A stretch of DNA of 64,000 nucleotides from Laspinema sp. D2d (GTDB lineage Bacteria > Cyanobacteriota > Cyanobacteriia > Cyanobacteriales > Laspinemataceae). The stretch's first letter is position 1; each line of letters begins with the position of its first letter. A program made the translations under genes and the position numbers. Below the pieces are notes generated by a model. It worked only from the letters and a program-made list of their open reading frames with translations, was not told the origin of the DNA and did not search any database. The stretch is taken from positions 62,001 through 126,000 of the forward strand of contig NZ_JAMXFC010000012.1 of assembly GCF_025370755.1 (NCBI RefSeq), read 5' to 3'. This document shows positions 17,001 to 23,988 of the stretch, piece by piece.

Positions 17001-19583
17001 TCGGTGCAATTATCCATCGCAATTCAACAATGTACCTTGTTTGAACAAGCTAAAACTGAACTGCTGGAACGTAAGCGGGCGGAAGATGCCCTGCGAGAAA
17101 GTGAGGAACGGTTTAAATTAGCCGTATCCGGGACGAATGATGGGATTTGGGATTGGGATTTAAAAAATGACCAGATTTATTACTCCCCAGTCTGGATGCA
17201 AATTTTAGGGTATGAAGAGGGGGAATTACCGTATCGGGTTAGCACTTGGTTTAACAAAGTCCACCCCGAGGATTTGTCCGTGGCGATGCAAACCCTACAA
17301 GACCATGTGCAAGGGCAAAATCCCCATCCCTTGTATTATTATCATACCCACCGCATGGAACGGAAAGATAAAAGCTGGATTTGGGTGGAAGTCAAGGGCA
17401 AATGTATCCGGAATGAAGAGGGGGAAGCCTACCGACTCACGGGAACTTTAACGGATATTACAGAACGCAAAAAAGCGGAAGAAGCGTTACAGGAAAGTGT
17501 CCAACGGGAACGCGCCTTATCCCAAGTGATTCAGCGAATGCGCGAGACCCTGGATTTGGAAACGATTTTTTCGGCAACGACACGGGAATTACGCCAGGTA
17601 CTCAAGTGCGATCGCGTTTTAGTGCACCATTTTCATGATGACTGGCGAGGTGAGGTGGTGGCGGAATCCACCGGCCCCGAATGGATTTCTTTAATGGAAA
17701 ACATCCAAAATTTCCCCGAAACTGCGGTGAAACTCAACGGGGGCGACGTTGAGTTTCCAGGGGAACAGGAGGTTGGGCTGGAAGATTGCTATATGCAATC
17801 GGCCCGAACTGAAGAGTGGAATTTAGGCTTGACTTATTTGGCCGTTGAAGATGTGTATAAGGCGGGCTTTGATGAAGCTTACCTCAAGATTTTAGAGCAA
17901 TTTCAAGCCAAAGCCTATATTATTGTGCCAATTTTTTCGGGGAATAAACTTTGGGGATTATTAGCCAGCTATCAAAATAGCGGTCCTCGCCACTGGAAGG
18001 AAGCTGAAATTAAAGTTGTGGTTCAAATTGGCAATCAGTTGGGAGTCGCCCTCCAGCAAGCGGAGTTACTGGAAAAAACTCAGCGACAATCCCACGCCCT
18101 CCAAAAAGCTGCCCTCGCTGCGGACGCTGCCAACCGGGCAAAAAGTGAGTTTTTGGCGAATATGAGCCATGAATTGCGAACGCCGCTGAATGCAATTTTA
18201 GGGTTTACGCAAGTCATGGCCCGGGATTCCTCCCTGAAACCGGAAAATCATGAGCATTTAAAAATTATTAATCGGGCCGGAGGTCATCTTTTGGCTTTGA
18301 TTAATGATGTATTAGAAATGTCCAAAATTGAAGCGGGCCGAATGAGTTTTAATCCGGTCAATTTTGATTTGCTCAATTTGCTGAAATCTTTAAATGAGAT
18401 GTTTCAGCTTAAAGCAGAATCTAAGCAACTTCAGATTATTTTTGAGGGATGGGATACCCTTCCTCAGTTTGTGAAAACCGATGAGAGTAAGTTACGCCAG
18501 GTTCTCATTAATATTGTGGGGAATGCGATTAAATTTACCGAAACGGGTCGCGTCATCCTCCGGATTGAGGTGAAAGATGGGCCGACGGTCCTCAATTCTG
18601 GGGAAGGGGATTTTTCGGACGCCAGTAATCGGGGTCAGTTCTTATATTTTGAAATTGAGGATACGGGCCCAGGGATTGCGCCAGAGGAGATGGGAAAATT
18701 GTTTGAACCCTTTGGACAGACTGAAACAGGACGTAAATCTCAGCAAGGGACTGGCCTGGGTTTACCAATTAGCCGAAAGTTCGTACAATTAATGGGAGGC
18801 GATATTCAGGTCACCAGTACCGTGGGTCAGGGAACGGTGTTTGCCTTTGCGGTGGCGATCGCACCGAGTAGCGAGGCGGAGGTTCAAACTCGTCAAACCA
18901 AGCGTCGTGCAGTGGCGATCGCCCCCCAAGCTCAGGCGAATGAATCTCGCATTTTAGTCGTAGACGATGCCTTTGAAAGTCGTCTATTGTTAAAGACAAT
19001 CTTGAAATCCTTGGGATTTCAAGTGCAAGAGGCAGAGAACGGCCAAGGGGCGATCGCGGTTTATCAAACTTGGAAACCTCACTTAATTTTAATGGATATG
19101 CAAATGCCCGTCATGGATGGTTATGAAGCCACCCGATATATTAAAAGTACCGCTCAGGGTCAAAAAACGACCATTGTAGCTTTAACCGCTAGTGCTTTTG
19201 AGGAAGAAAGAAAAATGATTTTAGATGCGGGTTGCGATGACTTCATCCGTAAGCCGTTTCAAGAAGAATTTTTGCTGGAAACTATCGGCAAATATTTGAA
19301 TATTGACTATATTTTTGAAGACCTTTCTTCGGACCTAAATCGCCCCCAATCCGATAGTTGTAACCCCCCCTATTCTCTCACGCCAGAGGCTTTACAAGTG
19401 ATGCCTAAAAGTTGGATTCATCAGCTTTCTGATGCAGCCATGCAATGTAGTGACGATTTAATTTTACGCTTACTCGAAGAGATTCCCCCAGATTTGGCCC
19501 CCTTATCCCAAGCCTTAGCAGCGTTAGCCCATAACTATCAGTTTGATCTCATTGAGGAATTGACTCAACAGGAGGGCCAATGA
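14091..19583 (+). CDS. MHYT-PAS/GAF hybrid sensor histidine kinase
   Basis: 1830 aa. It starts with a seven-helix MHYT domain (residues about 1-245) carrying three M-H-(Y/F) signatures (WSMHFIAM, ASMHYLGM, AGMHYTGM), thought to bind a metal and sense a gas or redox ligand. Then follow, in order, PAS (about 262-380), GAF (395-555), PAS (565-690), PAS (690-815), GAF (835-1000), PAS (1005-1130) and GAF (1145-1320). The kinase core has the phosphoacceptor His1360 in NMSHELRTPLNA, an ATPase domain (GNAIKFTE, DTGPGI, GTGLGL) and a receiver domain with Asp1669 (LMDMQMPVMDG). The second and third GAF domains (NPDWGG and HDDWRG) resemble the phytochrome/phosphorelay type but show no obvious bilin cysteine context. 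Its stop overlaps the start of the following cyclic-di-GMP gene, so the two form an operon. Confidence 0.95.
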   Translation: MEMIQGQYEPVLVIFSLIIGAIASYTALDLAGRVNPNSSVRSRLIWSVGGAVAMGTGIWSMHFIAMLALQLPVPTAYNIPLTLLSWVDAIVASALAMLLYHRQQLKVPLLVGGGMVMGLAIASMHYLGMAAVQVPARLVYNPWGVALSVAIAILASTTALGLAFQVRNSLSLHREWVKLGSAGIMGVAIAGMHYTGMWATCFAALSHPEAMRIEGADQSWLAMQIGVGTLILLIGTLITSLVDRRYQSRLLREQALQESEIRFRTLVENMPVGVLLLDAQGNILLSNPLASELLDVPESGLQGKNAFEFNWQILSLDGTISIQEQHPLQMAIAQGQPVQNQVTGICRWGRKDTVWLLLNMDPQLDSSGQVERVVCTFSNISARKQSEDDIRLLLQTSQAIRQTPDLESALVSVLRSICITINWDVAEAWLPDENQQILSYRPGWYYPEPDVEEFHLQRQPLTYRFGEGLPGRVWESRQPEWIENLTDKTEPLVDSLTAVKQGLKASFAVPIFRGHAILAVLTFFKRTETPRDDRAIALVGAVATQLGSSIGQKVAEAALSESERRLQLALEGSDLGIWDWQIPTGKTYFDPQWKRMLGYEVEEIGNHYQMWEDLLHPEDHKPTLRALEDHLGGILPVYERELRMRSKSGEWKWILSRGKVVERDPSGIPLRMSGTHKDITPRKAAEAALDESQRRYQTLAEASPVCIFHTDAQGNCLYVNQRWTELTGLSLEQAIGKSWIANLHPDDLKRVQSEWFLAAETRVPFKSEYRFVRPDGIVVWAIGQAIAEIGEDGTLKGYLGTITDISERKRAEIALQQQLKRERLVSSIQERIRSSLDLEEVLDTAVKEVRRFLATDRILIYRFNPDWGGVIAVESVGSAWMSVKGIEIEDRCFIETHIPLYAQGRIRSIDNIHTAGLSKCHVQLLNQFAVQANLVVPLRQGEQLWGLLIAHHCSGERQWHESEIESLRQLSVQLSIAIQQCTLFEQAKTELLERKRAEDALRESEERFKLAVSGTNDGIWDWDLKNDQIYYSPVWMQILGYEEGELPYRVSTWFNKVHPEDLSVAMQTLQDHVQGQNPHPLYYYHTHRMERKDKSWIWVEVKGKCIRNEEGEAYRLTGTLTDITERKKAEEALQESVQRERALSQVIQRMRETLDLETIFSATTRELRQVLKCDRVLVHHFHDDWRGEVVAESTGPEWISLMENIQNFPETAVKLNGGDVEFPGEQEVGLEDCYMQSARTEEWNLGLTYLAVEDVYKAGFDEAYLKILEQFQAKAYIIVPIFSGNKLWGLLASYQNSGPRHWKEAEIKVVVQIGNQLGVALQQAELLEKTQRQSHALQKAALAADAANRAKSEFLANMSHELRTPLNAILGFTQVMARDSSLKPENHEHLKIINRAGGHLLALINDVLEMSKIEAGRMSFNPVNFDLLNLLKSLNEMFQLKAESKQLQIIFEGWDTLPQFVKTDESKLRQVLINIVGNAIKFTETGRVILRIEVKDGPTVLNSGEGDFSDASNRGQFLYFEIEDTGPGIAPEEMGKLFEPFGQTETGRKSQQGTGLGLPISRKFVQLMGGDIQVTSTVGQGTVFAFAVAIAPSSEAEVQTRQTKRRAVAIAPQAQANESRILVVDDAFESRLLLKTILKSLGFQVQEAENGQGAIAVYQTWKPHLILMDMQMPVMDGYEATRYIKSTAQGQKTTIVALTASAFEEERKMILDAGCDDFIRKPFQEEFLLETIGKYLNIDYIFEDLSSDLNRPQSDSCNPPYSLTPEALQVMPKSWIHQLSDAAMQCSDDLILRLLEEIPPDLAPLSQALAALAHNYQFDLIEELTQQEGQ

Positions 19584-21415
19584 ACGCCGAACCTGTTCCC
19601 ATGCTCCAAAAAGATATTCTGATTGTGGATGATACCCAAGATAATCTCCGCTATCTAGCTACAATTTTAACGGAAGAAGGATATAAAGTTCGCAAAGCCT
19701 TAAACGGTCAGATGGCCCTCAAAGCCTGTCGCGTAGTTGTCCCTGACCTGATTTTACTGGATATCATGATGCCGGATATGAGCGGGTATCAAGTTTGCGA
19801 AATCTTAAAAGAAAATGAGGCCACTCGCGAAGTTCCGGTCATTTTTTTGAGTGCTTTAGATGATGCGTTTGATAAGGTCAAAGCCTTTAATGTCGGCGGT
19901 ATTGATTACATTAGTAAACCCTTTCAATTAGAAGAAGTTTTGGCTCGCATTCAAACTCAACTCCTCCGACGGGCTGCGGAATTAAAAATTCAGCAACTTA
20001 ATGCCGAATTGGAAACACGGGTCCAAGAACGGACCCTCCAGCTAGAACAGTCGAATCAAGAGCTAGTTCAGGAAATTAAGGAACGGAAGCAACTTCAAGA
20101 ACAGTTACTTCATTTAGCCCTTCATGACCCCTTGACAAATTTACCCAATCGTGCTTTATTTATGGAACGATTGGACCAGGCGATCGCCTTCCGAAAAGCT
20201 AACCCAAACTATCAGTTTGCCGTCCTCTTTTTAGACTGCGATCGCTTTAAAGTCGTCAACGATTCTCTCGGTCATATCGTCGGAGATGAACTCCTGATTG
20301 CCATTGGCAGACGCCTCCAATCCGCGCTCCGAGAAGAGGATACCTTAGCCCGGTTAGGAGGCGATGAATTTGCAGTCCTGGTAGAAGAACTCCCCACCCT
20401 CGATCGCGCGCAAAGCATCGCCGATCGCATCTTAAACTCTTTAACCGAACCCTTTCAACTCTCCCGTTACGAAGTCTTTATTAATGCCAGTATTGGCATT
20501 ACCCTCGGGAGTTTTTATCACGAAAAACCCGAATATCTCCTCCGGGATGCGGACACCGCCATGTATCGCGCCAAAGCCCTAGGAAAAGGCCAATATTACC
20601 TCTTCGACCCCGCCATGCATGATGAGGCGCTAAACCGTCTCCAGCTTGAAAATGACTTGCGACGGGCCGTAGAACGAGAGGAATTTAAAGTTTATTACCA
20701 GCCCATTATTTCCCTAACCACAGGCAAAATTTATGGCTTTGAAGCCCTTGTACGATGGCAACATCCTACCCGGGGATTTATCTCTCCCATCGATTTTATT
20801 CCCGTCGCTGAAGAAACGGGTTTAATTGCCAGTATTGATCTGTGGGTATTACAAGAAACCGTTCGACAACTCCAAGCATGGCAACATCAAAACCTGATCA
20901 ATGACTCGGTAACTTGTAGTGTCAATTTATCAGCGCGCCATTTTCTGCAATTTTCATTTATCGAGCATCTCCGGGAACTGCTAGAAGCATCGCAAATTAA
21001 TCCTCAAATGATTAAACTGGAAATTACTGAAAGTGCGATCGCCAATAAAAACCAAGCTACCCTGGATATTCTCCATCAAATTCGTGACTGCCATATTGAA
21101 TTAAGTATTGATGATTTTGGCACCGGCTATTCTTCCTTAAGTTACCTGGAAGAATTTCCCGTCAATGTCCTCAAAATTGACCGTTCATTTATCAATCGCA
21201 TTGATGGCAAAGAACATCAGTGCGGATTGGTTCCCGGGATTATCGGAATTGCTCACACAATGGGCATGATTGCGATCGCCGAAGGGGTAGAAACTCCCAT
21301 CCAATTAGAAAAACTCCGAGGATTAGGCTGTGATTTCGCCCAGGGTTACCTCTTTTCCAAACCTTTAGATCCAGACTCAATCGCCGAATTGTTAGCCCGT
21401 TCTCCCCAGTGGTAA
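19580..21415 (+). CDS. Response regulator with GGDEF and EAL domains (cyclic-di-GMP turnover)
   Basis: 611 aa. The N-terminal receiver domain (about 10-130) has DDTQDN, the phosphorylation site in LLDIMMPDMSG and the Lys in YISKPF. A coiled coil (about 135-175) leads to a GGDEF domain with an intact RLGGDEFAV (near residue 260) and an upstream RxxD inhibitory site (REED). An EAL domain follows, with EALVRW (near 388), LEITES, DDFGTGYSSL, KIDRSF and EGVET. All catalytic signatures are present, so both diguanylate cyclase and phosphodiesterase activities are possible. The ATG overlaps the TGA of the MHYT kinase by 4 nt, with GGAGG upstream. This points to translational coupling and makes this protein the likely receiver of its phosphoryl signal. 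Confidence 0.96.
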   Translation: MNAEPVPMLQKDILIVDDTQDNLRYLATILTEEGYKVRKALNGQMALKACRVVVPDLILLDIMMPDMSGYQVCEILKENEATREVPVIFLSALDDAFDKVKAFNVGGIDYISKPFQLEEVLARIQTQLLRRAAELKIQQLNAELETRVQERTLQLEQSNQELVQEIKERKQLQEQLLHLALHDPLTNLPNRALFMERLDQAIAFRKANPNYQFAVLFLDCDRFKVVNDSLGHIVGDELLIAIGRRLQSALREEDTLARLGGDEFAVLVEELPTLDRAQSIADRILNSLTEPFQLSRYEVFINASIGITLGSFYHEKPEYLLRDADTAMYRAKALGKGQYYLFDPAMHDEALNRLQLENDLRRAVEREEFKVYYQPIISLTTGKIYGFEALVRWQHPTRGFISPIDFIPVAEETGLIASIDLWVLQETVRQLQAWQHQNLINDSVTCSVNLSARHFLQFSFIEHLRELLEASQINPQMIKLEITESAIANKNQATLDILHQIRDCHIELSIDDFGTGYSSLSYLEEFPVNVLKIDRSFINRIDGKEHQCGLVPGIIGIAHTMGMIAIAEGVETPIQLEKLRGLGCDFAQGYLFSKPLDPDSIAELLARSPQW

Positions 21416-21436
21416 ACTTAGATCATTCGGTACTTT

Positions 21437-21548
21437 TAAATTGCAGAAACCAGAAACAGGGTTTCTGCCGTTCTCTTTGTTCCTGCAAGAAACCCAGTTT
21501 CTAACCCATACTCTGTACCCTCAAATAGGATACCCGGCGATCGCCGGG
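21437..21548. repeat. GAAACC-type repeats and an extended HIP1 palindrome between convergent genes
   Basis: The short gap between the EAL gene and the next minus-strand gene holds imperfect copies of AGAAACCCAGTTTCT/AACAGGGTTTCTGC and a perfect 16-nt palindrome CCCGGCGATCGCCGGG (21533-21548) touching the stop codon at 21550. The palindrome could serve both strands as a weak terminator. Confidence 0.5.
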
Positions 21549-21549
21549 A

Positions 21550-22098
21550 TCACCCTTTAATTTGCTGTAATTGCTCTAACAAGCGGCTCACTTGAGCATT
21601 CGGTTCTAAAAATGAAAATAGATGCTTAAACCGTAACTTGCCCTCGATATCGAGTAGATACTGGGCGGGTAACGGTGCACCCAAAGCTTGTCCCGTCCCA
21701 TACGCCCGAAACACTAAACAACTGGGATCGCACAACACCGGCATTTTCAAGCCCAAATCCCGGATGACGATTTGACTTTGACGTTCATCGGTACTGGTGA
21801 TTAATAGCACTTCCGCACCGGCTTCTACAAATTGCTCATAAGCCGTATTCATGGCTTTAATGTGAGGAAAACAAAGGGGGCAATATTGTTTTTCTGTAAA
21901 AATGCGAGTAAAATAGAGAATGACAGGCTGTTTTTCTCGGTATTCAGAAAGACGAATCGAACCCTCCCCATTGACATAAGGAAGTTGAAAGTCAGGGGGA
22001 CAAACTGCCGGGTAGAGTTTATTGAGAGCAGGAACCGGGAGAAAATTATTGAAAAAGCGTTGATTGAGTAATCCTCTAAAATCCGTAGATGTCAACAT
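21550..22098 (-). CDS. Peroxiredoxin-like protein (AhpC/TSA, thioredoxin fold)
   Basis: 182 aa. It has an AhpC/TSA-type fold with a CPLC active-site motif (TEKQYCPLCFPHIKA, near residue 73) in place of the F-x-x-C-P-T of typical 2-Cys peroxiredoxins, and a 50-residue N-terminal extension. The context QPVILYFTR..., VEAGAEVLLITSTD, PVLCDPSCLVFRAYG and QYLLDIEGKLRF fits the redoxin family that includes BCP/PrxQ-like and AhpC-like proteins. CxxC spacing suggests thiol-disulfide reductase or atypical peroxidase chemistry, but I cannot decide which. It lies 172 bp downstream of the 2-Cys peroxiredoxin gene on the same strand, so the pair may respond together to peroxide. Confidence 0.8.
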   Translation of the reverse strand: MLTSTDFRGLLNQRFFNNFLPVPALNKLYPAVCPPDFQLPYVNGEGSIRLSEYREKQPVILYFTRIFTEKQYCPLCFPHIKAMNTAYEQFVEAGAEVLLITSTDERQSQIVIRDLGLKMPVLCDPSCLVFRAYGTGQALGAPLPAQYLLDIEGKLRFKHLFSFLEPNAQVSRLLEQLQQIKG

Positions 22099-22270
22099 GG
22101 TTTAAGCCTCTTGAGTCAATTCATTAAAGAAAATCATTCATAAATTTTAAACCCAACTCAATCCCTGCTGAAGTAGCTGGGGGAAAGAGTTGGGTTTCAA
22201 AGGGTTAAAAGGCGATCGCCGATCAAGTTTCCATCGCGATCGCCTCCGGTACCAATCCCAGCAATGGGAA

Positions 22271-22867
22271 TTAGATCGCGGCAAAGAATTCTTTAGACTT
22301 CTTGGGATCCGGGTTCATCGTTTTCGCACCGGGTTGCCAACCTGCGGGACAAACTTCATCAGGGTGAGTTTGAACGTGCTGGATAGCTTGCAGAATCCGG
22401 AGGGTTTCTTCGACATTACGGCCAAAAGCCAGGTTATTGATAGTGGCGTGCTGGATCACACCGTCTTTGTCGATGATAAACAGTCCACGCAAAGCGATAC
22501 CCGCTTCAGGATCGAGGACATTATAAGCGGAACTAATTTCCTTCTTGATATCGGAAACCAGAGGATAGTTCAAGTCGCCGAGTCCCCCAGATTTGCGATC
22601 GGTTTGGATCCAAGCCAGGTGAGAAAATTCACTGTCAACCGACACACCCAACACTTCGGTGTTCAGTTGGCTGAAGTTTCCATGACTGTCGCTAAACGCA
22701 GTAATTTCCGTCGGACAGACAAAGGTAAAGTCTAAGGGATAGAAGAACAACACCACATATTTACCCCGGTAGTCGGAGAGTTTGATGGTTTTGAACTCTT
22801 GATCCACAACGGCAGTGGCGGTGAAATCGGGGGCCTGTTGGCCGACGCGGATACATCCTTCGGTCAT
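22271..22867 (-). CDS. Typical 2-Cys peroxiredoxin
   Basis: 198 aa from the ATG at 22867 ([10 protein letters not shown]), which has GGAG 9 nt upstream. An ATG five codons earlier is possible. It reduces H2O2 and alkyl hydroperoxides with electrons from thioredoxin. The peroxidatic Cys is in [11 protein letters not shown] and the resolving Cys in [11 protein letters not shown]. The [10 protein letters not shown] motif matches the GGLG of peroxidation-sensitive enzymes. The C-terminus ends KEFFAAI without a clear YF motif, so it may be robust to over-oxidation. It is cytosolic, with no transit peptide. It is divergent from the small secreted protein gene at 23560 across a large repeat region. 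Confidence 0.95.
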   Translation of the reverse strand: MTEGCIRVGQQAPDFTATAVVDQEFKTIKLSDYRGKYVVLFFYPLDFTFVCPTEITAFSDSHGNFSQLNTEVLGVSVDSEFSHLAWIQTDRKSGGLGDLNYPLVSDIKKEISSAYNVLDPEAGIALRGLFIIDKDGVIQHATINNLAFGRNVEETLRILQAIQHVQTHPDEVCPAGWQPGAKTMNPDPKKSKEFFAAI

Positions 22868-23016
22868 TGTTTGATTCTCCATGTTATGAGGGTTAACTGG
22901 CGCGAACAGGCTATGGCGTAGGCTTGGAAAGCACGCTCACGGCAATTACTGCGCCCGATTCTTTACGAACCGTTACAAGAATATCATAATCATAACGATT
23001 TTGAGTAGAGTTAGTC

Positions 23017-23109
23017 GGGAGGATGGGGGAGATGGGGAGATGGGGAGGATGGGGAGGATGGGGGAGATGGGGAGGATGGGGGAGATGGGGGAGATGGGGG
23101 AGATGGGGA
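23017..23109. repeat. G-rich microsatellite (GATGGGGGA units)
   Basis: About ten variable tandem units of the type GATGGGG(G)AG. They are mirrored as CATCCTCCCCATCTCCCC at 23371-23432, so the two tracts can pair over the intervening repeat. The same microsatellite type also occurs inside the coding region of the lipoprotein gene at 37033-37680. Confidence 0.8.
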
Positions 23110-23132
23110 TTTGCCTTTCTATTAATTACATC

Positions 23133-23323
23133 TCCGGTCCCCTCCCCTTGGCAAGGGGAGGGTTAGGGTGAGGTTCTTATGACCTGGCGATCGCCAGGTT
23201 ACCCATTCCTGGAGGCGATCGCACCTGTATGGAGGTGGAGGAACCCTCTTTCTTGGTGACGCACTTCAGTGCGTCACCAAGACCCCACCCTAGCCCTCCC
23301 CTTGCCAAGGGGAGGGGACCGGA
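23133..23323. repeat. Nested inverted repeat, 38-bp arms with one mismatch
   Basis: The left arm at 23133-23170 (starts TCCGGTCCCCTCCCC) is the reverse complement of the right arm at 23286-23323, except for one base. Each arm is itself palindromic (CCTCCCCTTGGCAAGGGGAGG-like core). Between the arms lie the 16-nt palindrome CCTGGCGATCGCCAGG (about 23182-23197) and the hairpin listed at 23252. The arm core resembles a dispersed repeat common in filamentous cyanobacteria. Two copies in opposite orientation could make a very large hairpin between two divergent genes. Confidence 0.85.
23252..23281. repeat. Perfect 14-bp hairpin with a 2-nt loop
   Basis: CTTGGTGACGCACT and AGTGCGTCACCAAG flank TC. 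The stem is too perfect to be chance and lies at the centre of the nested repeat between the peroxiredoxin gene and the 23560 gene. No T-run follows it. Confidence 0.85.
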
Positions 23324-23432
23324 AGTAATCTTAAATGTAATGTGAGGCTAATCCCCTAAGCGTAAAAACCTCATCCTCCCCATCCTCCCCATCTCCCCCA
23401 TCCCCCCCATCCTCCCCATCTCCCCCATCCTC

Positions 23433-23438
23433 TATAAT
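23433..23438 (+). promoter_or_regulatory. Candidate -10 box (TATAAT) for the gene at 23560
   Basis: A perfect TATAAT at the right edge of the C-rich microsatellite, 121 nt upstream of the ATG at 23560. There is no good -35 hexamer; the position would fall in the repeat tract. A perfect -10 in this G/C-rich setting is suggestive only. Confidence 0.35.
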
Positions 23439-23559
23439 GAAGATGGAAATTGCCCCAACCTGAGTTACTTCCGGCGAGCGGAACGGATGGAAATGCCGAG
23501 CGTCTGTAACTAATAGAGATTACGAAAAAAGCTTTTTAAACCCGAAGGGGAAATAATCT

Positions 23560-23988
23560 ATGCAACTACCCACTCGCCCCCTTATTGCGCCGCTGTTCGC
23601 AGTGCTCTTAGCTGCGATCGCCCCCCATCCACTTCATGCAGAAGTCGTCCAACTGCAACCCCAGTTCAGTAGCGATCCGATTCAACTCCAAGGGACATCC
23701 GGTGGAGTGCAAAAAAGTGACTGTGGCAGCATTTCTGAGCAACCGAGTCAAACCTTGGAAGTCGGACAGCAGTTCCCCTATCTCCGCTTAAGGGTCGAAA
23801 GTGCTGGAGAACCCACTTTATTAATTGAAGGTCCCACGGGACGGTTCTGTGTACTGGCCGATAGTACCGTGGGAGAAAAGCCGGAAATGTCTGGTTTATG
23901 GACTGTTGGGACTTATCAAATCTATATTGGTGACCTTGGGGGAGGACAGCATAGCTATACCCTCTCGATTACCCAAAATCCCAACTAG
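23560..23988 (+). CDS. Small secreted protein with a PPC-like beta domain
   Basis: 142 aa. Residues 1-27 form a signal peptide (LIAPLFAVLLAAIAPHPLHAEV, cleavage likely after HA). The remainder has two cysteines (DCGSISEQPSQTLEV and GRFCVLAD) that may pair, and strands such as YLRLRVESAGEPTLLIEGP and GTYQIYIGDLGGGQHSYTLSI. This resembles bacterial pre-peptidase C-terminal-like domains and a family of short periplasmic or exported cyanobacterial proteins of unknown role. AAGGGGA lies about 8 nt upstream of the ATG. Its stop overlaps the stop of the convergent hybrid kinase gene by 4 nt, so no terminator separates them. Confidence 0.75.
   Translation: MQLPTRPLIAPLFAVLLAAIAPHPLHAEVVQLQPQFSSDPIQLQGTSGGVQKSDCGSISEQPSQTLEVGQQFPYLRLRVESAGEPTLLIEGPTGRFCVLADSTVGEKPEMSGLWTVGTYQIYIGDLGGGQHSYTLSITQNPN

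Noticed and set aside
14574-19000. Antisense frames within the MHYT kinase gene
   Set aside because: Shadows of the sense coding frame, without start signals or family matches.
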